A DNA stretch of 5,565 nt. Origin: Synergistaceae bacterium. GTDB lineage: Bacteria > Synergistota > Synergistia > Synergistales > Synergistaceae. Within the stretch, counting starts at the first letter, position 1. Each line of letters begins with the position of its first letter. This document shows positions 1-5,565 of the stretch, piece after piece. The translations under genes and the position numbers were made by a program. The notes beneath the pieces are model-generated. The model searched no databases. It was given only the letters and a program-made list of their open reading frames with translations, and was not told the DNA's origin. The stretch covers positions 1-5,565 of the forward strand of contig JAQVPO010000095.1 in assembly GCA_028702015.1 (NCBI GenBank). The letters run 5' to 3'.

Positions 1-574
1 CCTGAAGGGTAAAATTGTTGCAGACGAAGGCTATCGTGAAACAGACGTTGACTTCCGTGCGCAGCTGACAAAAGTAAAGAGTTCAGGTGCTAACGTGCTT
101 TTCCTGCCGGGAATGGGCAAGGACATGGCCCTTATAATCAAGCAGGCTAAGGAACTTGGCCTTCAGAACATCACAATAATAGGCGGAGACGGTTATGGTG
201 AGTTCATGAATGAGATCGCCGGAGATGCCATGAAGGGTACTTACTGGGTTAACCACACGTATCTGGAAGATCCCGGAATGGCACCGATCTTTGCCCGTTA
301 CAAGAAGGTCTATAAAGATGACTGCAAGGAATTTGTAAACGGCACAATGGCATATGATGCGACATACTGGCTCATAGATGCCATTAAACGCGCAGGCAAG
401 GCCAATGGCACAGCGATTGCAAAAGCCCTTGAGTCGACCAAAGGTCTTAAACTCAACCATGCCACACTGACAATTGATCCGAAGGATCACAACCCGCTGA
501 ACAAGGCAGGCATAATCCTTAAGGTTGGCGATGATCTTAAAGCTAAATTCTTCCAGAAGGTCGAACCCAAATAA
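1..574 (+). CDS. Branched-chain amino acid ABC transporter substrate-binding protein, 3' part
   Basis: This is the C-terminal half (190 codons plus TAA, read from base 2) of an extracytoplasmic Liv-type binding protein that captures leucine, isoleucine, valine or a similar amino acid for the permease encoded downstream. The start and signal peptide lie before the window; family members are about 370-390 residues, so roughly half is visible. The visible part begins with the linker typical of the Peripla_BP_6 fold (DFRAQLTKVKSSGANVLFLP), followed by an alternating strand/helix pattern with ITIIGGDGYGEF. Next come the YWVNHTY strand, the MAYDATYWLIDAIKRAG helix and a final NPLNKAGIILKV strand, all in the order expected for this family. 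The reading frame is intact to the stop. It lies 113 bases before livH on the same strand, which supports its assignment as the cognate binding protein. The exact ligand cannot be read from this half, so I give no livJ/livK symbol. Confidence 0.93.
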   Translation, partial: LKGKIVADEGYRETDVDFRAQLTKVKSSGANVLFLPGMGKDMALIIKQAKELGLQNITIIGGDGYGEFMNEIAGDAMKGTYWVNHTYLEDPGMAPIFARYKKVYKDDCKEFVNGTMAYDATYWLIDAIKRAGKANGTAIAKALESTKGLKLNHATLTIDPKDHNPLNKAGIILKVGDDLKAKFFQKVEPK

Positions 575-582
575 TTTCACTA

Positions 583-588
583 TATAAT
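583..588 (+). promoter_or_regulatory. Possible internal -10 box upstream of livH
   Basis: A perfect TATAAT lies just after the binding-protein stop codon. The best -35 partner at 16-bp spacing (TCGAAC, 561-566) matches TTGACA at only three of six positions, and there is no extended -10 TG. If used, transcription would start near 595, directly before the hairpin at 600-627. A six-base match in AT-rich spacer DNA can easily be chance, so this is a weak call. Confidence 0.22.
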
Positions 589-599
589 GCTATTCCATG

Positions 600-627
600 T
601 GGGCTTGGGGAAAAATCCCCAAGCCCA
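600..627 (+). promoter_or_regulatory. Strong intercistronic hairpin between the binding-protein gene and livH
   Basis: Bases 600-611 pair perfectly with 616-627: a 12-bp stem, about half G-C, closed by an AAAA loop. No run of T follows (the next bases are TTCAGACCAAT), so it is not a classical intrinsic terminator. Hairpins at this place in binding-protein-dependent operons are known to protect the upstream mRNA from 3' exonucleases or to cause partial termination, which gives more binding protein than permease. That role is inferred here. The stem itself is directly visible. Confidence 0.7.
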
Positions 628-674
628 TTCAGACCAATAGAGGTTCTGAAAATTGGTTAAGCACCAGAAAGGCA

Positions 675-680
675 GAGGTG
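675..680 (+). promoter_or_regulatory. Ribosome binding site of livH, choosing the TTG start
   Basis: GAGGTG matches the Shine-Dalgarno core and ends 7 bases before TTG at 688. The nearby in-frame ATG at 694 would be 13 bases away, which is too far for a good site. Spacing therefore favours the TTG start. Confidence 0.7.
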
Positions 681-687
681 TTTCAAA

Positions 688-1569
688 TTGGATATGATAA
701 TCCAGCAAGTCATTAACGGCCTCTCTCTTGGGTCGGTATACGCCTTGATAGCAGTTGGTTACTCGCTAGTATATTCTATTCTTCTCTTTTCAAATTTTGC
801 ACACGGGGGTTTTCTTGTTATAGGAGGCTACATCTGTTATTTTGCGTTAAGAGGAGCCGGAATGAATATCTGGATAGCCTCTTTCGCCGCTCTGGTCGGT
901 GCTGGGATTTCTGCTGTGATAGTTGAGCGCCTTGCATACAAGCCGATTCGAGAGCGCACACCTATTACACTCTATATGCTTATAGCTTCAATGGGTATGA
1001 GCATAGTTATCGAGAATATTTTCGTAGTTACCGTAGGCGGCCGGTTCAGAGCTCTTCCTCCGGTAATTCCGACGCAGCCTGTAAATTTCTTCGGACTTGC
1101 AACCACAAGTGCCTTTGACCTCCTCTCTCTGGTTACAGCCATAGTCTTTCTTGTAGGGCTTCAGATCTTCCTTTCAAAAACGAAATGGGGACTGGCTATA
1201 AGGGCAGCCTCTTACAACTTGCGGACTGCCGGTCTCATGGGGGTAAATGTAAACAGACTGATTTCCATAGTCTTTTTCGTGGCTGGACTGCTTGCCGGAG
1301 TCGGAGGCATCTTTTTATCCGTCAGATACACTCTTTACCCACAGCTTGGAATGATTACTACAAAGGCATTTGTTGCAGCTGTAATTGGAGGACTTGGCTC
1401 ACTTCCTGGCGCTGTTGTAGGAAGCCTCATCCTCGGTCTTGCAGAGATGCTGACAGCAGGGTTTATATCCAGCCAGTTCAGGGATCTTGTCGTTTTTGGC
1501 ATCCTCATTATTACTCTTATTGTGCGTCCAACGGGGCTTTTTGGAAAATCCGTGGGCGAGAAAGTGTAG
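688..1569 (+). CDS. livH: Branched-chain amino acid ABC transporter permease LivH
   Basis: One of the two inner-membrane subunits that form the translocation path for the amino acid delivered by the binding protein. The 293-residue product has the LivH length and order: an N-terminal QQVINGLSLGSVYALIAVGY segment (6-25), NFAHGG (36-41), and about eight hydrophobic stretches. The cytoplasmic coupling loop around 168-190 (GLAIRAASYNLRTAGLMGV) contacts an ATPase, and 231-252 is the glycine-rich AVIGGLGSLPGAVVGSLILG segment. It ends with RPTGLFG (280-286). The usual acidic residue after NFAHG is glycine here (position 41), a mild departure. The start is TTG at 688, set by the GAGGTG site 7 bases upstream; ATG at 694 is the alternative and would remove two residues. 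livM follows after 9 bases, so the two are surely co-transcribed. The family is certain; the specific substrate is inferred. Confidence 0.95.
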   Translation: MDMIIQQVINGLSLGSVYALIAVGYSLVYSILLFSNFAHGGFLVIGGYICYFALRGAGMNIWIASFAALVGAGISAVIVERLAYKPIRERTPITLYMLIASMGMSIVIENIFVVTVGGRFRALPPVIPTQPVNFFGLATTSAFDLLSLVTAIVFLVGLQIFLSKTKWGLAIRAASYNLRTAGLMGVNVNRLISIVFFVAGLLAGVGGIFLSVRYTLYPQLGMITTKAFVAAVIGGLGSLPGAVVGSLILGLAEMLTAGFISSQFRDLVVFGILIITLIVRPTGLFGKSVGEKV

Positions 1570-1578
1570 GGATCGAAG

Positions 1579-2466
1579 ATGATAGATGGTTACACGACTG
1601 GTATTATTACACTGCTTGCTATAAACTGCATCGCTGCACTTGGGGTCTCTCTGTTTACAGGATTCACTGGGGTTTTCACGCTAGGACATGCAGGCTATAT
1701 GGCAATAGGCGCATATACTGCAGGAATTCTTACGGTTCAGTATGAGGTCAACTTTGTCGGAGCGATCATAGCCGGCGGGGCCGTGGCAATGGTATTTGCC
1801 TACCTTATAGGTATACCTACGCTTAAGCTGGTTGGAGACTATTACACGATAGCGTCTCTTGGCCTCGGAGAAGCAATAAGGCTTGTAATAGAGAACTGGG
1901 AGAGCGTGACGAGAGGAGCCAGGGGATATCCAGGTATAGAAAATTATTCCACTATGCCGGTTGCCCTGACTTTCCTTGTGGTAATGGCGACAGGGATGTT
2001 TTTTCTGGTAAACAGCAACTATGGCAGGGCCTTCAAAGCATGCAGGGATGACTATGTTGCAGCTTCCCTGCTTGGTTTCAACACAGCCAGGTTCAGAGTT
2101 TTCAGTCTTGCTATCTCAGGTTTTTACTGCGGGGTTTCAGGCGCTCTGCTCGGAGGATTCATGTCATTCATACAGCCGGTAATGTTTGATATGGCTAAAT
2201 CAACAGAGCTTGTATCGATAGTAGTATTCGGGGGACTTGGTTCAATGAGCGGATGCCTTATCGGAACTACGATACTGACCCTGGTAACGGAACTGTTCAG
2301 ACCGATATCACAATACCGCATGCTTGTTTACGGGCTGGTACTTGTACTTGTTATGGTACTAAGACCCGAAGGCATTATGGGAACCAACGAACTGACAATA
2401 AGCTACATAAAAGGCATTTTCTCCCGCAGGAAGAAGATCGCAGCTGAAGATGGGGGTATGCACTGA
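1579..2466 (+). CDS. livM: Branched-chain amino acid ABC transporter permease LivM
   Basis: The second membrane subunit, which pairs with LivH to form the channel. The product has 295 residues, a normal length for the family (the E. coli protein is longer at its N-terminus). Landmarks are GFTGVFTLGHAGYMAIGAY at 28-46, the LivM hallmark, and the IPTLKLVGDYYTIASLGLGE region at 79-98. The cytoplasmic coupling loop GRAFKACRDDYVAASLLGFN is at 149-168, a glycine-rich VVFGGLGSMSG lies near 215-225, and LRPEGIMG is at 261-268. The last 25 residues are hydrophilic and basic (SRRKK), probably a cytosolic tail. The ATG at 1579 is preceded by a modest AGGGA at 1568-1572, partly inside the livH stop region, so translation may be coupled to livH. 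The TGA stop shares base 2466 with the livG ATG, a one-base overlap that also suggests coupling. Confidence 0.95.
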   Translation: MIDGYTTGIITLLAINCIAALGVSLFTGFTGVFTLGHAGYMAIGAYTAGILTVQYEVNFVGAIIAGGAVAMVFAYLIGIPTLKLVGDYYTIASLGLGEAIRLVIENWESVTRGARGYPGIENYSTMPVALTFLVVMATGMFFLVNSNYGRAFKACRDDYVAASLLGFNTARFRVFSLAISGFYCGVSGALLGGFMSFIQPVMFDMAKSTELVSIVVFGGLGSMSGCLIGTTILTLVTELFRPISQYRMLVYGLVLVLVMVLRPEGIMGTNELTISYIKGIFSRRKKIAAEDGGMH

Positions 2467-3233
2467 TGTCCGCCATACTTGAACTCAAAGATGTAAATAA
2501 ATCCTTTGGAGGAGTCCAGGCTGTCAAAGATATGTCCTTTGTCATAGAAACAGGTGAACTGGCTGGTCTTATTGGCCCTAACGGTGCGGGTAAGACTACT
2601 ATATTCAACCTTGTCACGGGCGTATACGATGTTACGAGCGGGGAGATCGAATTTAAGGGCAAAAACATCAACAAGCTTAAGACTTTCCAGGTAATCTCTC
2701 TCGGTATCGCAAGGACGTTCCAGAATCTCAGGCTTTTTGCCGCCTCTTCTGTTCTTGATAACGTCATGACCGCTGCACAGCAGCATTATAAATACAGTTT
2801 TTTTGAAGCTGTCAGCCACCTCGGACGCTGGAAAAGTCAGGAGAAAGCTGCCAGAGATGAAAGCATGGAGCTTCTTGAGAGAGTCGGTCTGTCTGATCGT
2901 GCGAACCAGGCAGCCGGTACCCTTCCATACGGACTTCAAAGAAGGCTTGAGATCGCAAGAGCAATATCACTAAGACCGGATCTCCTGCTTCTGGATGAGC
3001 CTGCTGCAGGGATGAACGCAGAGGAAGTTGAGCAGCTTAACGAACTTATCCAGCTGATACACAGTGATTTCAAGCTTACTATACTTCTTATTGAACACCA
3101 CATGGATATGGTTATGGCGATATGTCCGCATATCGTATGTATGAACTTTGGAGCTAAAATAGCCGAAGGTTCTCCTGATGAAATACAGAACCATCCGGAA
3201 GTTCTCAAAGCCTATCTGGGAGAGGAGGAATAG
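2466..3233 (+). CDS. livG: Branched-chain amino acid ABC transporter ATP-binding protein LivG
   Basis: Cytoplasmic ATPase that, with LivF, powers transport through LivH-LivM. The 255 residues contain Walker A GPNGAGKTT (37-45), the Q-loop Q86 in ARTFQNLRLF, Walker B LLLLDEP (173-179) with catalytic E178, the D-loop AAGMN, and the H-loop H210 in IEHHMD. The ABC signature is LPYGLQRRLEIARA (153-166) rather than LSGGQ. This departure is usual for LivG, whose members typically read LAYGxQRRLEIAR. The C-terminal stretch from about 228 (FGAKIAEGSPDEIQNHPEV) matches the short BCA_ABC_TP_C tail that follows the ATPase in this family. The ATG at 2466 overlaps the livM stop and has a GGGGG site at 2452-2456, nine bases away. 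The gap to livF is four bases. I am confident in LivG over other ABC ATPases because of the signature and tail. Confidence 0.95.
   Translation: MSAILELKDVNKSFGGVQAVKDMSFVIETGELAGLIGPNGAGKTTIFNLVTGVYDVTSGEIEFKGKNINKLKTFQVISLGIARTFQNLRLFAASSVLDNVMTAAQQHYKYSFFEAVSHLGRWKSQEKAARDESMELLERVGLSDRANQAAGTLPYGLQRRLEIARAISLRPDLLLLDEPAAGMNAEEVEQLNELIQLIHSDFKLTILLIEHHMDMVMAICPHIVCMNFGAKIAEGSPDEIQNHPEVLKAYLGEEE
3223..3228 (+). promoter_or_regulatory. Ribosome binding site of livF, choosing ATG 3238
   Basis: AGGAGG inside the last codons of livG lies nine bases before ATG 3238. An upstream in-frame ATG at 3178 would add 20 residues encoded inside livG that resemble no LivF N-terminus and has no comparable site, so 3238 is preferred. 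Confidence 0.8.
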
Positions 3234-3237
3234 GAAG

Positions 3238-3969
3238 ATGGATGACAAAAAGCCTATCCTCTCAGTAAAAGATCTGTCTGTTAATTACGGAGCTATCCAG
3301 GCCCTTAAGGGAGTTGACCTTGATGTTTATCATGGGGAGATAGTGGCAGTAATAGGTGCAAACGGTGCTGGGAAATCTACAATGATGAACGCTATAATGG
3401 GAGATGTCCCGAGGGCAGGAGGAGATATACTGCTTGAAGGAAAATCACTGCCGTTGAAGAGCTTTCAGGTGGTTACGGCAGGCATAAGTCTTTCCCCCGA
3501 AGGAAGGAAAGTCTTTGCCCCGCTGACTGTATATGAAAACCTTCAGATGGGTGCGTTTCCTCTCAAGGATCGCAGTCTTGTTTCAGAGCAGCTTAAAAAG
3601 GTATACCACCTTTTCCCGCGTCTCGAAGAGAGACAGAATCAGTATGCCGGTACTCTCTCGGGCGGAGAACAGCAGATGCTTGCAATTGGGAGAGCGCTCA
3701 TGGCAATGCCAAGAGTGCTCCTGCTGGACGAACCCTCACTGGGACTTGCTCCCATAATAATTAACGAAATATTCAAGGAACTGACAGAAGTGAACCGGAT
3801 GCTGGGAATGACCATTTTGATCGTTGAACAGAATGCGAGGAAAGCGCTTCTGCTTTCCAACAGGGCATATGTCCTGCAGACGGGTAAGATAATTATGGAA
3901 GGAATTTCAGACGAACTCCTCCATAACCCTGAAATTGAGGAGGCTTACCTGGGAGGAAAGAAAAAATAG
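3238..3969 (+). CDS. livF: Branched-chain amino acid ABC transporter ATP-binding protein LivF
   Basis: The second ATPase of the transporter, expected to form a heterodimer with LivG under LivH-LivM. From ATG 3238 the product has 243 residues, the usual LivF size. It shows Walker A GANGAGKST (40-48), the LivF-type SPEGRKVF (86-93) with E88 where most ABC proteins carry the Q-loop glutamine, and the signature LSGGEQQMLAIGRAL (140-154). Walker B is VLLLDEP (160-166) with E165, and the D-loop is SLGLAP (167-172). The H-loop position reads VEQN (196-199), with glutamine Q198 in place of histidine, also typical of LivF. The product ends in a lysine-rich GGKKK. It is the last gene of the liv operon and is followed by a terminator. 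A longer start at 3178 is possible but lacks support. Confidence 0.95.
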   Translation: MDDKKPILSVKDLSVNYGAIQALKGVDLDVYHGEIVAVIGANGAGKSTMMNAIMGDVPRAGGDILLEGKSLPLKSFQVVTAGISLSPEGRKVFAPLTVYENLQMGAFPLKDRSLVSEQLKKVYHLFPRLEERQNQYAGTLSGGEQQMLAIGRALMAMPRVLLLDEPSLGLAPIIINEIFKELTEVNRMLGMTILIVEQNARKALLLSNRAYVLQTGKIIMEGISDELLHNPEIEEAYLGGKKK

Positions 3970-4004
3970 ATCTTACGTTTTATTAGTTTAGTTTTACTGT
4001 AGAA

Positions 4005-4065
4005 AAAATAAGGAGAGGATCCGGCTTGTTATTAGAATTAAGGGTCTGCTCCTTATTTTGTTTTT
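4005..4065 (+). terminator. Rho-independent terminator of the liv operon
   Basis: Bases 4005-4015 (AAAATAAGGAG) pair perfectly with 4049-4059, and the U-rich tail TTTTGTTTTT covers 4056-4065. After one A/G mismatch the stem continues with 4017-4022 against 4042-4047, including G-U pairs, leaving an apical loop of about 19 bases. A run of six A at 4003-4008 gives the minus strand a U-tract too, so it could work in both directions. It starts about 35 bases after the livF stop and separates the liv operon from prmA. Confidence 0.82.
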
Positions 4066-4080
4066 ACGTCAAATGCCTTG

Positions 4081-4110
4081 TTGTTCGTGGCGGTCTTAAT
4101 GGAGTACAAT
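4081..4110 (+). promoter_or_regulatory. Probable sigma-70-type promoter for prmA-rsmE
   Basis: TACAAT at 4105-4110 matches the -10 consensus at five of six positions. TTGTTC at 4081-4086 is a half-matching -35 with an 18-bp spacer. Transcription would begin near 4116-4118, giving a leader of about 23 bases containing the prmA ribosome binding site. The position just after a terminator and just before a new functional unit supports it; the -35 box is poor. Confidence 0.45.
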
Positions 4111-4123
4111 AAAGGGCGTCTTG

Positions 4124-4130
4124 AAAGGAG
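4124..4130 (+). promoter_or_regulatory. Ribosome binding site of prmA, choosing ATG 4140
   Basis: AAAGGAG ends nine bases before ATG 4140. The in-frame TTG at 4131 directly touches the site and would leave no spacer, so the three-residue longer form can be excluded. Confidence 0.8.
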
Positions 4131-4139
4131 TTGGGTTCG

Positions 4140-5012
4140 ATGAAAAAAAATGACAGCTACTGGTGGTATATAACTTTAGCAGCTAATGACGGACAAGAGG
4201 AAGTGCTTTTTTCTATTGCTGACATTTCAGGGAGCATCGGGACCGAGCTTCAGGAACTTCCATCAGGGGGCATAAAGCTAAGATCGTACTATAGGAGCAG
4301 TGAAGATCTGCATTTTTGGAAAGCTAAACTTATTGATTCAATGAAGGAATGGAACGATATCAAAATAGATGATTTCGGGAAAATTGAGAACCAGCCATGG
4401 AACGTTGCCGCAGAGGAAGCGTTTCCTCCGCTGCCCGTAGGAAAGTCCATGGTTGTGCTTGCTCCATGGCACAAAGGAACAGAGCCAGAAGGACTTATTC
4501 CACTTTATATAAATCCAGGGAGCGCTTTTGGAACAGGTTACCATGAAAGCACCCAGATAGTCCTTGAGCTTATGGAGGACTTTGTAAAGCCAGGAATGAC
4601 AACGGCAGATATAGGTACCGGTTCGGGGATACTCACTATATGCGCAGTGAAATTAGGAGCGGAAAAATCTTATGCGCGAGATATTGACCCGGCAGTGATA
4701 GAAGAGGTCAATAAAAACTTTGAACTCAACGGATTAGATCCTTCAAGGATAGATCTTGCAACGGGAGATCTCCTTGATGGTTTCAGACACAGGGCAGATG
4801 TCCTGACAGCAAACATACTTCTTGACCCGCTGAAAACAATGATCGGCCAGGTTCCCAAAGTTATAGGAAGAGAGGGAATCGCTATTTTTTCAGGGATGCT
4901 GATTACAGAGAGAGAGAGTTTTCTTGAAGCTCTGGATAAAGCAAAAATGATAATAGTCAAGGAGCATACGAAGGGAGACTGGTGGGGTGTCGCTGCCAAG
5001 GCTGCGTCTTGA
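4140..5012 (+). CDS. prmA: Ribosomal protein L11 methyltransferase PrmA
   Basis: Cytoplasmic S-adenosylmethionine-dependent enzyme that N-methylates lysines and the N-terminus of ribosomal protein L11. The 290 residues divide as in the family. A divergent N-terminal substrate-recognition domain (about 1-75) is followed by the linker with W87 and FPPLPVG (95-101), APWHKG (108-113) and INPGSAFGTGYHEST (124-138). SAM motif I is ADIGTGSGIL (156-165), the acidic ribose-binding residue is in ARDIDP (D181/D183), and a post-I motif NILLDPL lies at 225-231. Two small departures from the common pattern are HEST instead of HxTT and NILLDPL where many members have NILANPL. The ATG is set by AAAGGAG nine bases upstream. 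It starts its own transcription unit after a terminator and overlaps rsmE by 26 bases; prmA-rsmE adjacency is widespread in bacteria, which supports both calls. Confidence 0.93.
   Translation: MKKNDSYWWYITLAANDGQEEVLFSIADISGSIGTELQELPSGGIKLRSYYRSSEDLHFWKAKLIDSMKEWNDIKIDDFGKIENQPWNVAAEEAFPPLPVGKSMVVLAPWHKGTEPEGLIPLYINPGSAFGTGYHESTQIVLELMEDFVKPGMTTADIGTGSGILTICAVKLGAEKSYARDIDPAVIEEVNKNFELNGLDPSRIDLATGDLLDGFRHRADVLTANILLDPLKTMIGQVPKVIGREGIAIFSGMLITERESFLEALDKAKMIIVKEHTKGDWWGVAAKAAS
4971..4977 (+). promoter_or_regulatory. Ribosome binding site of rsmE inside prmA
   Basis: AAGGGAG within the prmA coding sequence ends nine bases before GTG 4987. No ATG start exists in this frame near the conserved RsmE N-terminus, so this site supports the GTG. 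Confidence 0.65.
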
Positions 5013-5565
5013 AAAATGTATCTATAGGGACGGACTCTGGCAGATAGACCAGGAACAGGCACATCACCTTGTAAGAGTAAGGCGCTGCTCTACTGGGACC
5101 TTGGCGGAGGGCCTGCTTGCTGGCGAAAAAGTACAGCTTAGGCTCTTGTGCAAGGGAGAATCTGTATCTGCAGAGGAATTATCCAGAACTGCAGATACTG
5201 CTCTGTCTGTAGAGATCCATCTGATCATGGGGCTGCTTAAGAGCGATCAGTTCGACCAGGCACTCAGATTTGCAGCAGAGACCGGTGTGCATACAATACA
5301 TTTGCTGGCATGTGAAAGAAGTGTTCCCAAATATTCTGGGATTAAACTCAAAGACAAAATGTCGCGTTGGGACAAAATTCTTGATGAAGCTACGAAGCAG
5401 ACAGGCTCTGCCGACTCGCCCATGCTTATCCAGCCTGTGACATTAAAAGAGCTTGATCCTGATCTTTTACCGGATTGCAGATTTGCAGCCATGCTTTCCT
5501 CTGAGGCGGAAGTTCTTTCAAAAACTGAAATAACGAGTCCTGTCGCAATCGCTATAGGCCCCGAG
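4987..5565 (+). CDS. rsmE: 16S rRNA (uracil-1498-N3)-methyltransferase RsmE, 5' part
   Basis: Cytoplasmic SPOUT-class methyltransferase that makes m3U1498 in the decoding region of 16S rRNA. The frame is open from GTG 4987 to the window edge, giving 193 of an expected 240-250 residues. The N-terminal PUA-like domain shows QAHHLVRVRR (24-33), the family's EEAHHLxRVLR motif. The SPOUT domain begins near 75 with IHLIMGLLKSDQFDQALRFA (77-96), ETGV (98-101), LLACERSVPK (106-115, with R111) and a KQTG motif in the helix after the RWDKILDEA segment. The last visible residues, AIGPE, open the GPEGGF SAM-binding knot loop, which is cut by the window end. The GTG start is supported by AAGGGAG nine bases upstream and by how naturally the N-terminus reads (SLPRLRLE). 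The 26-base overlap with prmA, in a different frame, suggests translational coupling. The family is secure; the start is somewhat less so. Confidence 0.9.
   Translation, partial: MSLPRLRLEKCIYRDGLWQIDQEQAHHLVRVRRCSTGTLAEGLLAGEKVQLRLLCKGESVSAEELSRTADTALSVEIHLIMGLLKSDQFDQALRFAAETGVHTIHLLACERSVPKYSGIKLKDKMSRWDKILDEATKQTGSADSPMLIQPVTLKELDPDLLPDCRFAAMLSSEAEVLSKTEITSPVAIAIGPE

Noticed and set aside
83..580. 165-codon open frame on the minus strand opposite the binding-protein gene
   Set aside because: It is fully antisense to a clear Liv binding-protein coding region, has no recognisable family or ribosome binding site, and its cysteine-rich composition looks like a shadow of the plus-strand codon usage.
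662..680. CACC (662-665) pairing with GGTG (677-680) to hide the livH ribosome binding site
   Set aside because: Only four base pairs over an 11-base loop; too weak to claim a regulatory switch.
1185..1745. 186-codon plus-strand frame across the livH/livM junction
   Set aside because: It is out of frame with two well-conserved permease genes; its tryptophan/cysteine/arginine-rich translation is typical of an off-frame read.
2375..2939. Overlapping minus-strand frames opposite the livM end and livG
   Set aside because: They lie opposite intact livG motifs, have no family resemblance and no promoter or ribosome binding site.
3178..3237. Extended livF start adding 20 residues
   Set aside because: The extra residues come from the livG C-terminus read in another frame, and AGGAGG at 3223-3228 is placed for ATG 3238.
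4131..4139. TTG start for prmA
   Set aside because: It abuts the AAAGGAG site with no spacer; ATG 4140 has ideal spacing.
1..5565. An undescribed defence, mobile or biosynthetic system
   Set aside because: Every coding stretch is assigned to a known housekeeping or transport family; no inverted-repeat ends, integrase, array repeats or unknown gene is visible.

Overview
The window contains most of a branched-chain (hydrophobic) amino acid ABC transporter operon of the Liv/HAAT family, followed by two housekeeping translation-modification genes, all on the + strand. The organism looks like an anaerobic, amino-acid-using bacterium of middling GC content. The exact gene set, short intergenic gaps, strong AGGAGG-type ribosome binding sites and some TTG/GTG starts fit a Synergistota-like or Clostridia-like genome. 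My recollection of RsmE N-termini leans towards Synergistota, but this is an inference and no search was run.

Layout. Bases 1-574 are the 3' half of a periplasmic-type leucine/isoleucine/valine-binding protein gene. Bases 575-687 form an intercistronic region with a very strong 12-bp hairpin that lacks a U-tract. Bases 688-3969 hold livH, livM, livG and livF, two membrane permeases and two ATPases packed with gaps of 9, -1 and 4 bases. Bases 3970-4139 hold a long hairpin with a U-rich tail (terminator), then a plausible promoter with TACAAT at -10. Bases 4140-5012 are prmA (ribosomal protein L11 methyltransferase). From 4987 a GTG-started rsmE (16S rRNA m3U1498 methyltransferase) overlaps prmA by 26 bases and runs off the window just as its GPEGG-type SAM-binding motif begins.

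How the genes work together. The binding protein captures the amino acid and delivers it to the LivH-LivM channel, which LivG-LivF drive with ATP. The hairpin after the binding-protein gene is placed where many ABC operons set the excess of binding protein over membrane parts. PrmA and RsmE form a separate, probably translationally coupled unit that methylates the ribosome and is unrelated to transport.

I see no mobile element, CRISPR array, tRNA, rRNA, riboswitch or unfamiliar gene. All six protein-coding genes belong to known families, so I do not find a previously undescribed system. The points worth a second look are regulatory (the hairpin and nearby promoter-like box) or concern family-level motif asymmetry.
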